Source: Treponema sp. | GTDB taxonomy: Bacteria; Spirochaetota; Spirochaetia; Treponematales; Breznakiellaceae | Length of the DNA stretch: 55,259 nucleotides | Direction of reading: 5' to 3' | NCBI GenBank assembly: GCA_031266175.1 | Contig: JAISBN010000037.1 | Span: forward strand, 1 to 55,259 | Shown here: positions 9,158 through 18,048 of the stretch, piece by piece | Numbering within the stretch: position 1 is the stretch's first letter | Layout: each line of letters begins with the position of its first letter | Notes under the pieces: model-generated | Seen by the model: only the letters and a program-made list of their open reading frames with translations | What the model was told of the DNA's origin: nothing | The model's database searches: none | Program-made: the position numbers and the translations under genes

Positions 9158-10129
9158 TCAGGCTTTACGGTACGCATCCCAGCTGGTTTTGATAAGGGTT
9201 TCCAGGTCCGAATATTCCGGCTTCCAGCCCAGCAGTTTACGGGCCAGCGCCGCCGAGGCGGTAAGTTTTTCCGGGTCCCCCGGCCGGCGGTCTACAACTC
9301 GGGAAGGAATCGGCTTTCCGGTAATGCGGCGGGCGGTTTCCAGCACCTCCATCACCGAGGAACCGGTTTCACTTCCCAGGTTCACCGTCAGGCTTTTGTT
9401 GTTGGCGCCGATATAGTCCAGGGCCAGGGCATGGGCCGCGGCCAGATCGCTGACGTGGATATAGTCCCGGATACAGGTACCGTCGGGGGTACTGTAGTCG
9501 CCGCCGAAAATTTGAAGCTCCCGCCGCATGCCGCAGGCGGTTTCCATAATCACCGGGATAAGGTTGGCGGGGTTCTGTTCCAGCCCCCCAATCCGGCCCC
9601 GGGGATCGTAGCCCGCGGCGTTAAAGTACCGGAGGCTTGCGAAACGTATCCCCTTAAGCCTGTCGTACCAGCCGAGAAATTTTTCGATTTCCAGCTTGGT
9701 AAAACCGTAATAATTTTCCGGGTTAACGGGATGGTTTTCGTCAATGGGCAGATACTTGGGCTCGCCGAAGACCGCGGCGCTGGAAGAAAAGATAATGTAC
9801 TCCAGTCCCGTCTCACTGGCGGCGTTAAGCAGGTGTACGGCGCCGATGATATTGTTCACCGAGTACTTTTCCGGCTTTACCATGGATTCACCCACGGCCT
9901 TGAAGGCCGCCAGGTATACCGCGACCCTGCTTCCGGTTTCCCGCATGGCCCCCGTAAGCTGTTCATAGCGGAGTATGTCGCCGTGGATAAACGCCGCTTC
10001 GGGAAACAGGTTTTCCCGAAGCCCCGACGAAAGGTTGTCAAAGACCGTAACAGCGTGCCCCCGGTCCAGCAGTTCCCGGACTACATGGCTTCCGATATAG
10101 CCCGCGCCCCCAATAACCAGTATGTTCAT
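9158..10129 (-). CDS. galE: UDP-glucose 4-epimerase
   Basis: The 323-aa protein is an extended short-chain dehydrogenase: Rossmann motif GGAGYIG at the N-terminus, DNLSSG for NAD ribose binding, SSSAAVFG with the catalytic serine, and YYGFTKLEIEK with the Tyr-x3-Lys pair. It matches GalE in length and sequence (RYFNAAGYDP, GTCIRDYIHVSDLAAAH). It interconverts UDP-glucose and UDP-galactose for the Leloir pathway or for polysaccharide and glycolipid precursors. No other gal genes are nearby, so a surface-sugar role is as likely as galactose catabolism. It is the last core-like gene before the AT-rich island. Confidence 0.93.
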   Translation of the reverse strand: MNILVIGGAGYIGSHVVRELLDRGHAVTVFDNLSSGLRENLFPEAAFIHGDILRYEQLTGAMRETGSRVAVYLAAFKAVGESMVKPEKYSVNNIIGAVHLLNAASETGLEYIIFSSSAAVFGEPKYLPIDENHPVNPENYYGFTKLEIEKFLGWYDRLKGIRFASLRYFNAAGYDPRGRIGGLEQNPANLIPVIMETACGMRRELQIFGGDYSTPDGTCIRDYIHVSDLAAAHALALDYIGANNKSLTVNLGSETGSSVMEVLETARRITGKPIPSRVVDRRPGDPEKLTASAALARKLLGWKPEYSDLETLIKTSWDAYRKA

Positions 10130-10560
10130 GGGTACGAGTATAGCGGAAGGGAGGAAAAGAAACTATCCCTTAGTAATTTCCGCGAGGACCAAGCCGGGAG
10201 GATCTTGAAAACTGTCTCAAAACTGTCAAAAAGTCAATCATTTTGCTGACCTTTCGCGGGAAAATTGGTTTACCCTGAAGGGAAGTTTCAAATGCCCTTT
10301 CCGGCGGCGTGTAACAAACTTGTGTCGAAAACCGGAATACGGACAATTCGGCCGACCGGGCTTATCAGCATCCGCGAAGGCGGCGAAGCGGCGCCGCTTT
10401 GCTTTAAGCACCAAATAGTCCATCGTTTTTACTGTATACTACATTGTATTATCCATATACCGCGCTGTATATTCAAACAAGATTCTTCGAATAAGCCGTC
10501 GCAGCTGTTTCGGGATTTGCGATTTCCTTATTTAATTTTGAACTTATATCACGAAGGGAG
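10130..10560. other. Divergent intergenic region at the left edge of the island
   Basis: This 431-bp gap lies between the divergent galE and TIM-like genes. It contains a 9-bp direct repeat (AAAACTGTC at 10208 and 10219), the 11-mer GTCTCAAAACT (recurring inverted at 20803-20813), several AT-rich -10-like hexamers between 10435 and 10452, and an inverted repeat at 10455-10472. No convincing ORF, tRNA or recognised riboswitch was found. Base composition turns AT-rich from about 10420 onward. Confidence 0.5.
10455..10472. promoter_or_regulatory. Possible operator upstream of the TIM-like/yjbQ pair
   Basis: ATATAC and GTATAT are separated by 6 bp (CGCGCT). The arms equal the inner arms of the large palindrome at 19570-19619, where they are 8 bp apart. 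A shared regulator is possible, but the different spacing weakens this. Confidence 0.3.
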
Positions 10561-11277
10561 GTGTTTCAAATTAAGAGAAAAATCAGGCCTCCGTATTTTG
10601 AGGTGGGAGTAAAAAATTATATATACGGCGATGCGGTTTTTGAGATGGCAAAAGTTCTGGAAGCCTGTTCGAAAAAGTACGATATCGATGTACTTTATAT
10701 TGTGCCATATACCGAGATCCGAAGGGTAGCGGAAAATACAAATAATCTTGTTATTATCGCTCCTTATATGGACACACTGCGTCCTGGCCGCGGTATGGCA
10801 GATGTTTTGCCTGAAGCGATTCAGGCGGCGGGGGCACACGGCGTTCTTATGAACCATTCCGAACGTCCAATGTCACTTCATGCCATTAAGGAAACGATTA
10901 ACAGGGCAAACGAGCTGGATCTTTTGTCTTTTGCCTGTGCGGATTCCATCATGGAGGCAAAAGCGGTAGCCCAGCTGCATCCGGATATTATTAACCCTGA
11001 GCCAACCGAACTTATCGGATCGGGCACCGCAAGCGACATGGGTTACGTGAAAGAATCCATCAAGGCTGTTAAAGCTATTGATCCGCATATTTTGGTTGAA
11101 CAGGCGGCGGGAATCACCAAAGGGCAGCAGGTTTACGATTTTATTTATGCCGGTTCAGAAGGCGCCGGAGCCGGTTCCGGTATTTTTAACGCCGCCAATC
11201 CATATTCAACGGCGGAAGAAATGATTTACAGTGTCAGAAAAGCCTACAATGCCTTGAAAGATGAAGGCAAATTATAA
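10561..11277 (+). CDS. Triosephosphate isomerase-like sugar-phosphate isomerase
   Basis: The product is a TIM-barrel of about 235 residues that keeps the TIM catalytic set: Lys in FEVGVKNY, His in NHSERP (GHSER-like) and Glu in PEPTELIGSGTAS, with a phosphate-binding AGITKG. It belongs to the divergent TpiA-like group found in sugar and polyol clusters (EryH, LerI), whose members isomerise tetrulose phosphates, rather than to housekeeping TpiA. It forms a two-gene unit with yjbQ. The track start is GTG at 10561, but this overlaps the Shine-Dalgarno AAGGGAGG. The in-frame ATT at 10570 has ideal spacing and may be the true start. It is AT-richer than the flanking genes. Confidence 0.82.
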   Translation: MFQIKRKIRPPYFEVGVKNYIYGDAVFEMAKVLEACSKKYDIDVLYIVPYTEIRRVAENTNNLVIIAPYMDTLRPGRGMADVLPEAIQAAGAHGVLMNHSERPMSLHAIKETINRANELDLLSFACADSIMEAKAVAQLHPDIINPEPTELIGSGTASDMGYVKESIKAVKAIDPHILVEQAAGITKGQQVYDFIYAGSEGAGAGSGIFNAANPYSTAEEMIYSVRKAYNALKDEGKL

Positions 11278-11298
11278 GGGATATAAGGAGCTTTACCA

Positions 11299-11796
11299 AT
11301 GAAAGTATTCAGAGAGTCATTTAAAACACGTTCTACGGGATTGTATCCCACGTTTCACAAGGTTACAGAAACGGTCAGTGAAATCCTGAATCGTTCCGGG
11401 GTAAAAAATGGAATATGCGTGGTTTATTCACACCATACAACATGTTCCGTCTTTACGCAGGAATGTTCCATGGATAAGGCTTATAATGGGCTTGAGTATC
11501 TGCAGCAGGATCTAACGGATATTTTCGAAAAGATTATTCCCACCTGCCGGAAGGAAAACCAGTATATGCATCCCGGTCCTGAGCTTACGGAATATGCAAT
11601 CGGTATCGGTGAAAGCAAGCCGGATGCCCTTAATACGGACGCCCATTTAAGATCCGTATTTTTAGGAAGAAGTGAAAGCATAGTTATTGTAGACGGTAAG
11701 CTTGATCTTGGCCCGTTTGGACATATTTATTTCGTCGATTTTGACAAAACCCGTATACGTGAGCGTGAAGTGCAAGTACAGATCATTGGAGAATGA
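11299..11796 (+). CDS. yjbQ: YjbQ family protein (UPF0047)
   Basis: The 165-aa protein shows the UPF0047/YjbQ signature: YSHHTTCSVFTQE near residue 38, HLRSVFLGRSE, and GKLDLGPFGHIYFVDFDKTR at the C-terminus. E. coli YjbQ is annotated as a secondary thiamine-phosphate synthase from a weak in vivo activity, and its true role is unclear. It follows the TIM-like gene by 21 bp with a good AAGGAG-type site, so the two are cotranscribed. In a sugar locus a sugar-phosphate function is at least as plausible as thiamine synthesis. Confidence 0.88.
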   Translation: MKVFRESFKTRSTGLYPTFHKVTETVSEILNRSGVKNGICVVYSHHTTCSVFTQECSMDKAYNGLEYLQQDLTDIFEKIIPTCRKENQYMHPGPELTEYAIGIGESKPDALNTDAHLRSVFLGRSESIVIVDGKLDLGPFGHIYFVDFDKTRIREREVQVQIIGE

Positions 11797-11817
11797 CAAA
11801 AGCCGCCATGGAAATTG

Positions 11818-11862
11818 CCGGCCAAAGAGGGATTGCCTTACCGGTCAATCCCCCTTGGCCGG
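11818..11862 (+). terminator. Strong hairpin after yjbQ
   Basis: CCGGCCAA..GGGATTG pairs with CAATCC..TTGGCCGG across a loop of about 10 nt, with a small bulge and mismatch. It lies 22 bp after the yjbQ stop. No U-tract follows, so it may act as a 3' stabiliser or a factor-assisted terminator. Confidence 0.5.
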
Positions 11863-11995
11863 GATCTCTTGATACAAAATTTACAAACCCCAACCCCGGG
11901 CCGGATAATCCGCATACCGCCAGATTGACCTGACCAGACATGATATACTAAACTAATAAAACTATTTGAAGAAGCTGTATCCTGAGGTAAATCTG

Positions 11996-12868
11996 ATGGA
12001 CGATATTGTAAAAAATATTATATTCAATCTTAATGACACCAGAGCCTTTAATGGATGGGTTGGCTTTAATTCTCCCGGAGCCATCGAACAAAAATCGGGC
12101 CTCTGGATTACCAAAGCAGGGACACGATATTACGAATCAAAGGGTTTTGATTATGATCCCCGTAAACAGCTCCCCCATTTTGAATGGGGTGCGGTAGCCG
12201 ATGGCGAATTAAACCTCAACTATAACAATACTTCCACCGTGCTTAAAGAAGGCATGTATTATATCATGCCGGAGAATATCCAGTTAAAAGCCCGGGGATT
12301 TAAAAAAACGCTTTTGATTTGGTTTGAATTTACAGGCTGTCTATGCGATTCAATCTTTCCTGTTCTTGGAGGTTTTGAAAACGGAGTCGCTACCGGAAGA
12401 TATTCTTACGGACAGATAAAATCGGTGCTTCAAATGGCATATATCCTGCAATATCATCCTGTTATGTTTAATCTTAGGGCTCAAAGTTTTCTTTGGCAAT
12501 TTATCGCCGAGACTTCCGGTTCAATTTCTTATACCATTCAAAATTTCAGCCCCGAAATCAAACATGTCATAAACTATATACATAACATTTCCCCAGATCG
12601 TAAAGTTAGTGTTACGCAGCTCGCGGATGAATCCACTTTATCCGTGGAAACTTTCCGCAAACGCTTTCAAGCTGAAGTTGGGGAATCTCCCATACAGTAC
12701 CTGCTACATCACCGTATAACGAAAGCAAAAGAACTGCTCAGCGATAAAAATCTAACCATCAAGCAGATAGCATTTGAGTCGGGGTTTTCCGATCCCCTCT
12801 ATTTTTCACGCCTTTTCAAAAAATACGAAGGTGTTAACCCTCTCACTTTCCGCAGGGAAATATATTAG
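11996..12868 (+). CDS. AraC family transcriptional regulator
   Basis: The C-terminal third carries the two helix-turn-helices of AraC regulators (VSVTQLADESTLSVETFRKRF; LTIKQIAFESGFSDPLYFSRLFKKYEGVNPLTFR). The N-terminal part is a cupin-like sensing domain (LKEGMYYIMPENIQLKARG). The track begins at a TTG (11966), but the ATG at 11996 has GAGG at a good distance and is preferred, giving 290 aa. It converges on the ABC permease gene and lies within the sugar island, so it probably activates the transporter or catabolic genes in response to the substrate. Sequence and composition fit Firmicute-type relatives. Confidence 0.88.
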   Translation: MDDIVKNIIFNLNDTRAFNGWVGFNSPGAIEQKSGLWITKAGTRYYESKGFDYDPRKQLPHFEWGAVADGELNLNYNNTSTVLKEGMYYIMPENIQLKARGFKKTLLIWFEFTGCLCDSIFPVLGGFENGVATGRYSYGQIKSVLQMAYILQYHPVMFNLRAQSFLWQFIAETSGSISYTIQNFSPEIKHVINYIHNISPDRKVSVTQLADESTLSVETFRKRFQAEVGESPIQYLLHHRITKAKELLSDKNLTIKQIAFESGFSDPLYFSRLFKKYEGVNPLTFRREIY

Positions 12869-12895
12869 GCTTGTTCGGAAGCCCGTGAAGATGTA

Positions 12896-13870
12896 TCATG
12901 CCGTTTTTTTGCTGTGGGCCTCAAATGTCTGAAGCAGTACCGCAATAATAAGGACCAATCCTGTCGCGACAAACTGATAATACACAGGCATCTGTATCAT
13001 TATCAACCCGGTCTGTAGAGTACCCAATATTGCGATGCCAAGAAAGGACCCCAACATATTGCCTTTTCCGCCGGAAAGCGCCGTGCCGCCTAAAACAACC
13101 GCCGCTACCGAATCCAGCGCATAGGACCCTCCCGCGGTTGCTTGCGCTGCTCCCAGCCGGGACGCCAGCATCAGGCCCGCAAACGCTGCCAGAATAGAAC
13201 ATAATGTATATACAAGAATACGCACCCTGTCAATATTTACACCGGCGATACGGGCCGCCTCAGCATTACCGCCAATACAGTATACATATCTGCCAAATAC
13301 GGTATATTTCATCGTAATAAAAAATAGAATATACAACGCAAACAGTATGATTATGGGAAGGGGAACCGTAAATATTTTAGTTGTTCCCAGAAATGAAAAA
13401 GCAGGATCCCTGACCATAATTGAATTACCTTCACTCAGTATATATATACAGCCCTTATAGATGGACATAAATGCCAATGTGGTGATAAAGGCGTTGACCT
13501 TTAGTTTAGAAATCAAAAATCCGTTGAGCAGCCCGGCGGTTAATCCAAAAAGCATGGCTATGAGAAATACTAAAATATAATTCATGCCCATTTTTTCACT
13601 CAAATAAGCCGCCAATATTGCTGTAAACGCGGCAACCTCTCCTACCGAAAGATCAAATCCTCCCGTCAGAATACAGAGAGTTTGACCGATACATATGATA
13701 CCGATAACCGACAGGGTCATTCCGATGGAATAGAATGTTCTTATAGAGAAAAAATGCTCGTTTAATAATGAAAACACCAGAATTACCAATGCCAGAGCAA
13801 CCAATACGATCCACTTGTTAAGTTGAGCCATAATGATATTTCCGGGTAACAATTTGTCGTTATTCACCAT
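12896..13870 (-). CDS. Ribose/monosaccharide ABC transporter permease (RbsC-like)
   Basis: This hydrophobic protein of about 324 aa has eight or more membrane segments and family signatures (LTGGFDLSVGEVAAF, GGSYALDSVAAVVLGGTALSGGKGNMLGS). It forms the inner-membrane channel of a CUT2-type importer. The track starts at GTG 13879, overlapping the ATPase stop as GTGA. The ATG at 13870 gives a cleaner start and is used here; the difference is three residues. It is the last gene of the kinase-isomerase-transporter series. Confidence 0.92.
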   Translation of the reverse strand: MVNNDKLLPGNIIMAQLNKWIVLVALALVILVFSLLNEHFFSIRTFYSIGMTLSVIGIICIGQTLCILTGGFDLSVGEVAAFTAILAAYLSEKMGMNYILVFLIAMLFGLTAGLLNGFLISKLKVNAFITTLAFMSIYKGCIYILSEGNSIMVRDPAFSFLGTTKIFTVPLPIIILFALYILFFITMKYTVFGRYVYCIGGNAEAARIAGVNIDRVRILVYTLCSILAAFAGLMLASRLGAAQATAGGSYALDSVAAVVLGGTALSGGKGNMLGSFLGIAILGTLQTGLIMIQMPVYYQFVATGLVLIIAVLLQTFEAHSKKTA

Positions 13871-13875
13871 ACACC

Positions 13876-15384
13876 TCACCCAACAACCGCGAATTTAAGG
13901 AGATCTTCTTCCGTGATCGTAGCGGTATTCTCAATTTCCCCTTGAATGCCGCCGTCCCGGAAAATGTAAATTCTGTCGCTCATCCCTATTATTTCGGGCA
14001 ACTCCGAACTGATGAAGATAATCGCTTTACCCTCCACCGCAAGTCCCCGAATCAGCCTATATATTTCCGATTTCGTTCCCACATCTATGCCTCTTGTTGG
14101 TTCATCGAATATTAAAATATCCGCGTTAGCGCCAAGCCATCGGCCGATAATGATTTTTTGTTGATTGCCGCCGGAAAGATTATTTACGACAGTCATATCA
14201 TTCGGGGCTTTTATTTTAAGCGCCAACATTTGTTTGACTGACGCGGCAGTCTCATCTTTTTCATTTATAAAACCATTCTTTGACAATCTTTTTATAAAAG
14301 GTATTGTTATATTGGTACGTATTGACGAGATTAAAACAAGTCCCTGTTCATGCCTGTCTTCGGGTACAAAACCGATTCCCGCTTTAACCGCGTCATTCGT
14401 CTTCTGTATTTTGATTTCTTTGCCGTTTTTATAAATAACGCCGCTGTCTTTTTTATCTATTCCGAACATCGCCCGGACGGTTTCCGTTCTTCCCGAGCCT
14501 ACAATGCCAAAAAAACCAACGATTTCACCCTTATGCACCTCGAAATTTATGTTTTTTATACTATTTCCCGCATTAAGATCCTTTATCGCAAGGACGACTT
14601 CATTATCCCGTTTTGATTCGTACAAACGATTTTCAAAAAGTTTAACATCCCGTCCGACCATCATACTCACAATATCTTTCGTATCAATATCCCGTATATC
14701 CTTTGTATCAATATACTTTCCGTCTTTCAAAACCGTAATTCTGTCGCATATCCTTTGTATTTCGGTTAAACGATGGCTGACATATATAATGCTTATACCC
14801 CTGCCGGCCAGCGTTTTGATAAGTTTGAACAGTTGGTCCGTTTCCTCGTCTGAGAGTGATGATGTGGGTTCGTCCAGGGCAAGGATTTTTATGTCAAATG
14901 ATATTGCTTTTAGAATCTCAACTATCTGCTTCTGCCCCACTGATAAATTCCCCGCGTTTTGTTTCAGGTTTATACTTTCACCGGATGAGCCCAAAAGCCT
15001 TTGAATTGCCCCTGCTCTTCCGTACATTCCTTTCCAATCCACCGTTCCCAATTTTGTTTTTGGATATTGACCCATTAATATGTTTTCCATCACCGTTAAA
15101 TGGGGAGACAAAAAAACTTCCTGTGAAATAATTGAAATGCCTTCATTCCTGGCGTCTTTCGCGTTGTTAAATTTTACTTCATTGCCGCAAATCTTTATCG
15201 TTCCGCCGTAGTTTTTATAGAGGCCGTTCAGTATTTTGAGCATAGTTGATTTTCCCGCTCCGTTTTCTCCGCAAAGCGCGTGAACCTCGCCTTGTCTAAG
15301 TTCAAATTGAACATTATCCAGGGCGCGTACACCGGGAAATTCTTTTGTGATATGTTCCATAGATAAAACGATCGGCTGAGTCAT
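13876..15384 (-). CDS. Sugar ABC transporter ATP-binding protein (RbsA/MglA-like)
   Basis: The 502-aa protein contains two ABC cassettes in tandem, as in all CUT2 importers. The first has Walker A GENGAGKST, signature LSVGQKQ and Walker B ILALDEPTSSL. The second has the usual degenerate P-loop (GIVGSGRTE), signature LSGGNQQK and ILIFDEPTRGID. It powers uptake by the neighbouring permease. A good GGAG precedes the ATG. A strong hairpin separates it from the upstream binding-protein gene. Confidence 0.95.
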   Translation of the reverse strand: MTQPIVLSMEHITKEFPGVRALDNVQFELRQGEVHALCGENGAGKSTMLKILNGLYKNYGGTIKICGNEVKFNNAKDARNEGISIISQEVFLSPHLTVMENILMGQYPKTKLGTVDWKGMYGRAGAIQRLLGSSGESINLKQNAGNLSVGQKQIVEILKAISFDIKILALDEPTSSLSDEETDQLFKLIKTLAGRGISIIYVSHRLTEIQRICDRITVLKDGKYIDTKDIRDIDTKDIVSMMVGRDVKLFENRLYESKRDNEVVLAIKDLNAGNSIKNINFEVHKGEIVGFFGIVGSGRTETVRAMFGIDKKDSGVIYKNGKEIKIQKTNDAVKAGIGFVPEDRHEQGLVLISSIRTNITIPFIKRLSKNGFINEKDETAASVKQMLALKIKAPNDMTVVNNLSGGNQQKIIIGRWLGANADILIFDEPTRGIDVGTKSEIYRLIRGLAVEGKAIIFISSELPEIIGMSDRIYIFRDGGIQGEIENTATITEEDLLKFAVVG

Positions 15385-15404
15385 AATACTCCATCCTAAT
15401 ATTT

Positions 15405-15439
15405 AACCAATAACCCCGCCACAGACGGGGTTATTGGTT
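15405..15439 (-). terminator. Intercistronic 14-bp hairpin between the binding-protein and ATPase genes
   Basis: A perfect 14-bp stem (AACCAATAACCCCG) with a 7-nt loop lies between the binding-protein stop and the ATPase start. There is no U-tract on the minus strand. It probably acts as a partial terminator or mRNA stabiliser, raising binding-protein expression over the membrane components as in malE-malF. Confidence 0.6.
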
Positions 15440-15474
15440 TTATCTAATACGAGCACTCATATCATTTTCATCGT

Positions 15475-16515
15475 TCAGTAAGGCATTTTCCCGTCGGGAA
15501 ATTTTTCCCTCCAGTTGTCAATTGACACAACGCCTGCACCGACCAGGGTCTCCTGCGGCAGTTCTTTTCCGTTTACCAATAAGTCATAAAAGAACTGTAT
15601 CATTGTTTGGCCTTCAAGAAAAGGATCCATGTACATGGATATGTAACTATTGGCAATATCGCCGCCCATATTAAATACATCCAAACTGGGTTGATAACAT
15701 CCGGTTCCACTTACCAGGATTTTCTTGAAATCAAAACCTTTTTCGATAAAGGCTCTTACCGTTGCATACGCGGGAGTATCCTCACCACACGGAACTATCC
15801 AATGGGTAACGTTTGGATTAGCGTTAATCGTCGCTAGGGCCGCCGCTATGGAATCATCAAAAGTCCCCGTCTTACAATCGGTTTCGATAATGTCCGCCGG
15901 TTTTAACTCGGGGCAATTTTTCAGCAGTGCATCGCGAAAGCCGTCACAGGTTACTTTGACTGTCGGTACCGTATACATTCCCAGTACCATAACTTTGATA
16001 ACATTTCCTGGGGCAAAAAAATTACGCTCCTTAGCCCTAGCCGCAAGCGCTTCGCCGCCTTCATATCCAAAGTCGTAGGTCGGTACCCCGAGATAGGGCG
16101 CGGCATATCCCGTCCCGTCTTCCAGAATATCGTCAATCGCCAGCACAGGGATATTGGCCTCCCTAAAAGCCCTTATCACCGCCGGCCCAAGGCCCGCATC
16201 GGGGACACAGATAGCAACTGCGTCGACCCCCGCCGAAATAACGCTGTCCACAGCCTGCATGCATCGTTCATTGTTATAATCTACATCGATGCCCCCATAG
16301 TCTATCCCCAGTTCTTCCGCCTTTGATATGGCCCCTTTGTCCTCGGTCGAAAACCAGCTGTCGGATAGTTTTTTACATATGTAACGAACCGTAAACTGTT
16401 TTTTTTGTCCGCCAACATCAGCGGTTTTCCCGGCGGAACAACTTGAAAACACGGCAAATAATACGAATATCGCCGCCAATAAGAACAAAGCCAGCTTCCC
16501 TGTTTTTTTCCTCAT
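15475..16515 (-). CDS. Sugar ABC transporter substrate-binding lipoprotein
   Basis: This is a type I periplasmic binding protein of the LacI/RbsB fold. The start is set at the ATG at 16515, which follows GAGGGGG and opens a classical lipoprotein signal (MRKKTGKLALFLLAAIFVLF, lipobox FSSC). The longer track ORF (373 aa) would bury this signal. The mature protein shows two alpha/beta lobes (GVDAVAICVPDAGLGPAVIRAF, IPVLAIDDI). It is membrane-anchored and delivers the ligand to the RbsAC-like transporter. The ligand is unknown; genes next door suggest a monosaccharide or polyol. Confidence 0.92.
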   Translation of the reverse strand: MRKKTGKLALFLLAAIFVLFAVFSSCSAGKTADVGGQKKQFTVRYICKKLSDSWFSTEDKGAISKAEELGIDYGGIDVDYNNERCMQAVDSVISAGVDAVAICVPDAGLGPAVIRAFREANIPVLAIDDILEDGTGYAAPYLGVPTYDFGYEGGEALAARAKERNFFAPGNVIKVMVLGMYTVPTVKVTCDGFRDALLKNCPELKPADIIETDCKTGTFDDSIAAALATINANPNVTHWIVPCGEDTPAYATVRAFIEKGFDFKKILVSGTGCYQPSLDVFNMGGDIANSYISMYMDPFLEGQTMIQFFYDLLVNGKELPQETLVGAGVVSIDNWREKFPDGKMPY

Positions 16516-16638
16516 CTTTTTATCCCCCTCGTTCACGTATTTCGTGATTACTTTAGTGAAACAGTGTTTCATACTTCCTGTAATATTCCAATACACTGTA
16601 AGGTAAAAACGCTGGACGATTTGGTAAAGTCTCGTGCT

Positions 16639-18024
16639 TTACGAAATCACCTCTATGCCCATTAACGCGCATAAATCTTTCATGGCATCGAAACAATCCC
16701 CCCGGACAATTACGATATGCTGACCAGGACACTCCTCGACATATCTGTCCATGCCCATCTCCGGTTTAATTAAAAGGCTGGGAAAATCGGGCGTGGGCTC
16801 TTCCCAGCCCAGCTCAGTCCATTTCATGGGAGATACTGTCTCCGCTCTGGACAGAAACATCGCGTACCTATCGCCTTTCCTGAATAACCTGGCTAACGTG
16901 ACTGGTCCTGTTTTTACTTTGGAAACACAGCTTATGCCGATAAAAAAATCACCCAATCGGCTTGATTTAAACCTATGTTCCCCGTCAGCAAAGTCCTTTG
17001 GCAAAAAACCGCAAATACCCGCCAAGACCTGTTCGTCCAAAAACTCATAATTTTCCATAAATACCGATGTCTGGCCCGTCAAGGCGCTCAGCATGACGGT
17101 TGTAATCAGACCATGGGCGTCACACTCGCATATTACGGAAAAATTCCTGTCGGCCAGTAATGACTGGGCCATACAGGGATTTATCCCCATGAATTTTGTT
17201 GCTCCGGAAACGCATTTTATGGACAGGGCACTCAAGCCCCTGTCGTCCGCTTTGTTTTTCATGGCGTAATACAAGCGCGCCGCCCTGTCAAGCGCTGTAT
17301 CAGTTACCTCATTGATAAATACCGTCCGCGCTTTTATATCCGATTTCACGGCATCGATTTCACTTTGGGGAGCGTCGTCCATTACCTTGCCGATCTCATA
17401 GCTGAAATAGTCCTCTATTTCAACGCCGAGCTTTTTGAATACCTCCGTTTTATCGTATACACAGGTAAACAAGCCCATATCCGCATAGCCGATTAATCCA
17501 ATCCGGGCATTGGTAATTTGTTTATACGCATTTATTATTTGCGCATACTTCCCAATCTGGTTAAATTTATGCGGTTCGTTTGGTTTTTCGTAAATCACCT
17601 TAAACCGGTACCCCATGTCCTTAAGAACCGGCGTTAACGCGGTAAGCGCTGCTGGAGCGGCCGGTGAATGCAGTTTGCCTGAGGCATCCATCTTAGCTCC
17701 GGTGGAGTATATAAGCAGAGGTTTGTTCAGATAGTCTTTTAACACAGCCATAATATAAGGCGTAAGATGCCATGAAACAATGTTCACTATGATAAAATCA
17801 AAATTAAGCCTTTCTGTTCCGGATATGGCCTCATCTGTGGTCAAGCTATTTTTTAGCTCATAACTGCCGGCTACTTCTACGGAATCCAAAGAACGTATGC
17901 CGTTTTCCATTTCATTGATCACGGGTTTTAGCCATTCGGCCGGGTAAACCTCTTCAAAACAGTGTAATAACAACGCTCTCGCTTTCTTCATGGCTGGCCC
18001 CTTTTCAGTTTTGTTTTCTGTCAT
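16639..18024 (-). CDS. L-fucose/L-arabinose isomerase-like protein
   Basis: The 461-aa protein resembles the FucI/AraA-type isomerase superfamily: a Rossmann-like N-terminal half (FDFIIVNIVSWHLTPYIMAVL, ARIGLIGYADMGLF) and a C-terminal half with candidate metal-site residues (CECDAHGLITTVMLSALTG). It probably interconverts an aldose and a ketose before phosphorylation by the adjacent FGGY kinase. Members of this subgroup are mostly uncharacterised, so the substrate cannot be named. AGGAGGAA lies 7 nt before the ATG. The gene is 24 bp after the kinase stop on the same strand. Confidence 0.8.
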   Translation of the reverse strand: MTENKTEKGPAMKKARALLLHCFEEVYPAEWLKPVINEMENGIRSLDSVEVAGSYELKNSLTTDEAISGTERLNFDFIIVNIVSWHLTPYIMAVLKDYLNKPLLIYSTGAKMDASGKLHSPAAPAALTALTPVLKDMGYRFKVIYEKPNEPHKFNQIGKYAQIINAYKQITNARIGLIGYADMGLFTCVYDKTEVFKKLGVEIEDYFSYEIGKVMDDAPQSEIDAVKSDIKARTVFINEVTDTALDRAARLYYAMKNKADDRGLSALSIKCVSGATKFMGINPCMAQSLLADRNFSVICECDAHGLITTVMLSALTGQTSVFMENYEFLDEQVLAGICGFLPKDFADGEHRFKSSRLGDFFIGISCVSKVKTGPVTLARLFRKGDRYAMFLSRAETVSPMKWTELGWEEPTPDFPSLLIKPEMGMDRYVEECPGQHIVIVRGDCFDAMKDLCALMGIEVIS

Positions 18025-18048
18025 AATATGTTCCTCCTGGGTCGGATG

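Noticed and set aside
10130-10560. Riboswitch (e.g. TPP) upstream of the TIM-yjbQ unit
   Set aside because: No TPP-type CUGAGA and ACCUGA elements or other recognised aptamer motifs were found.
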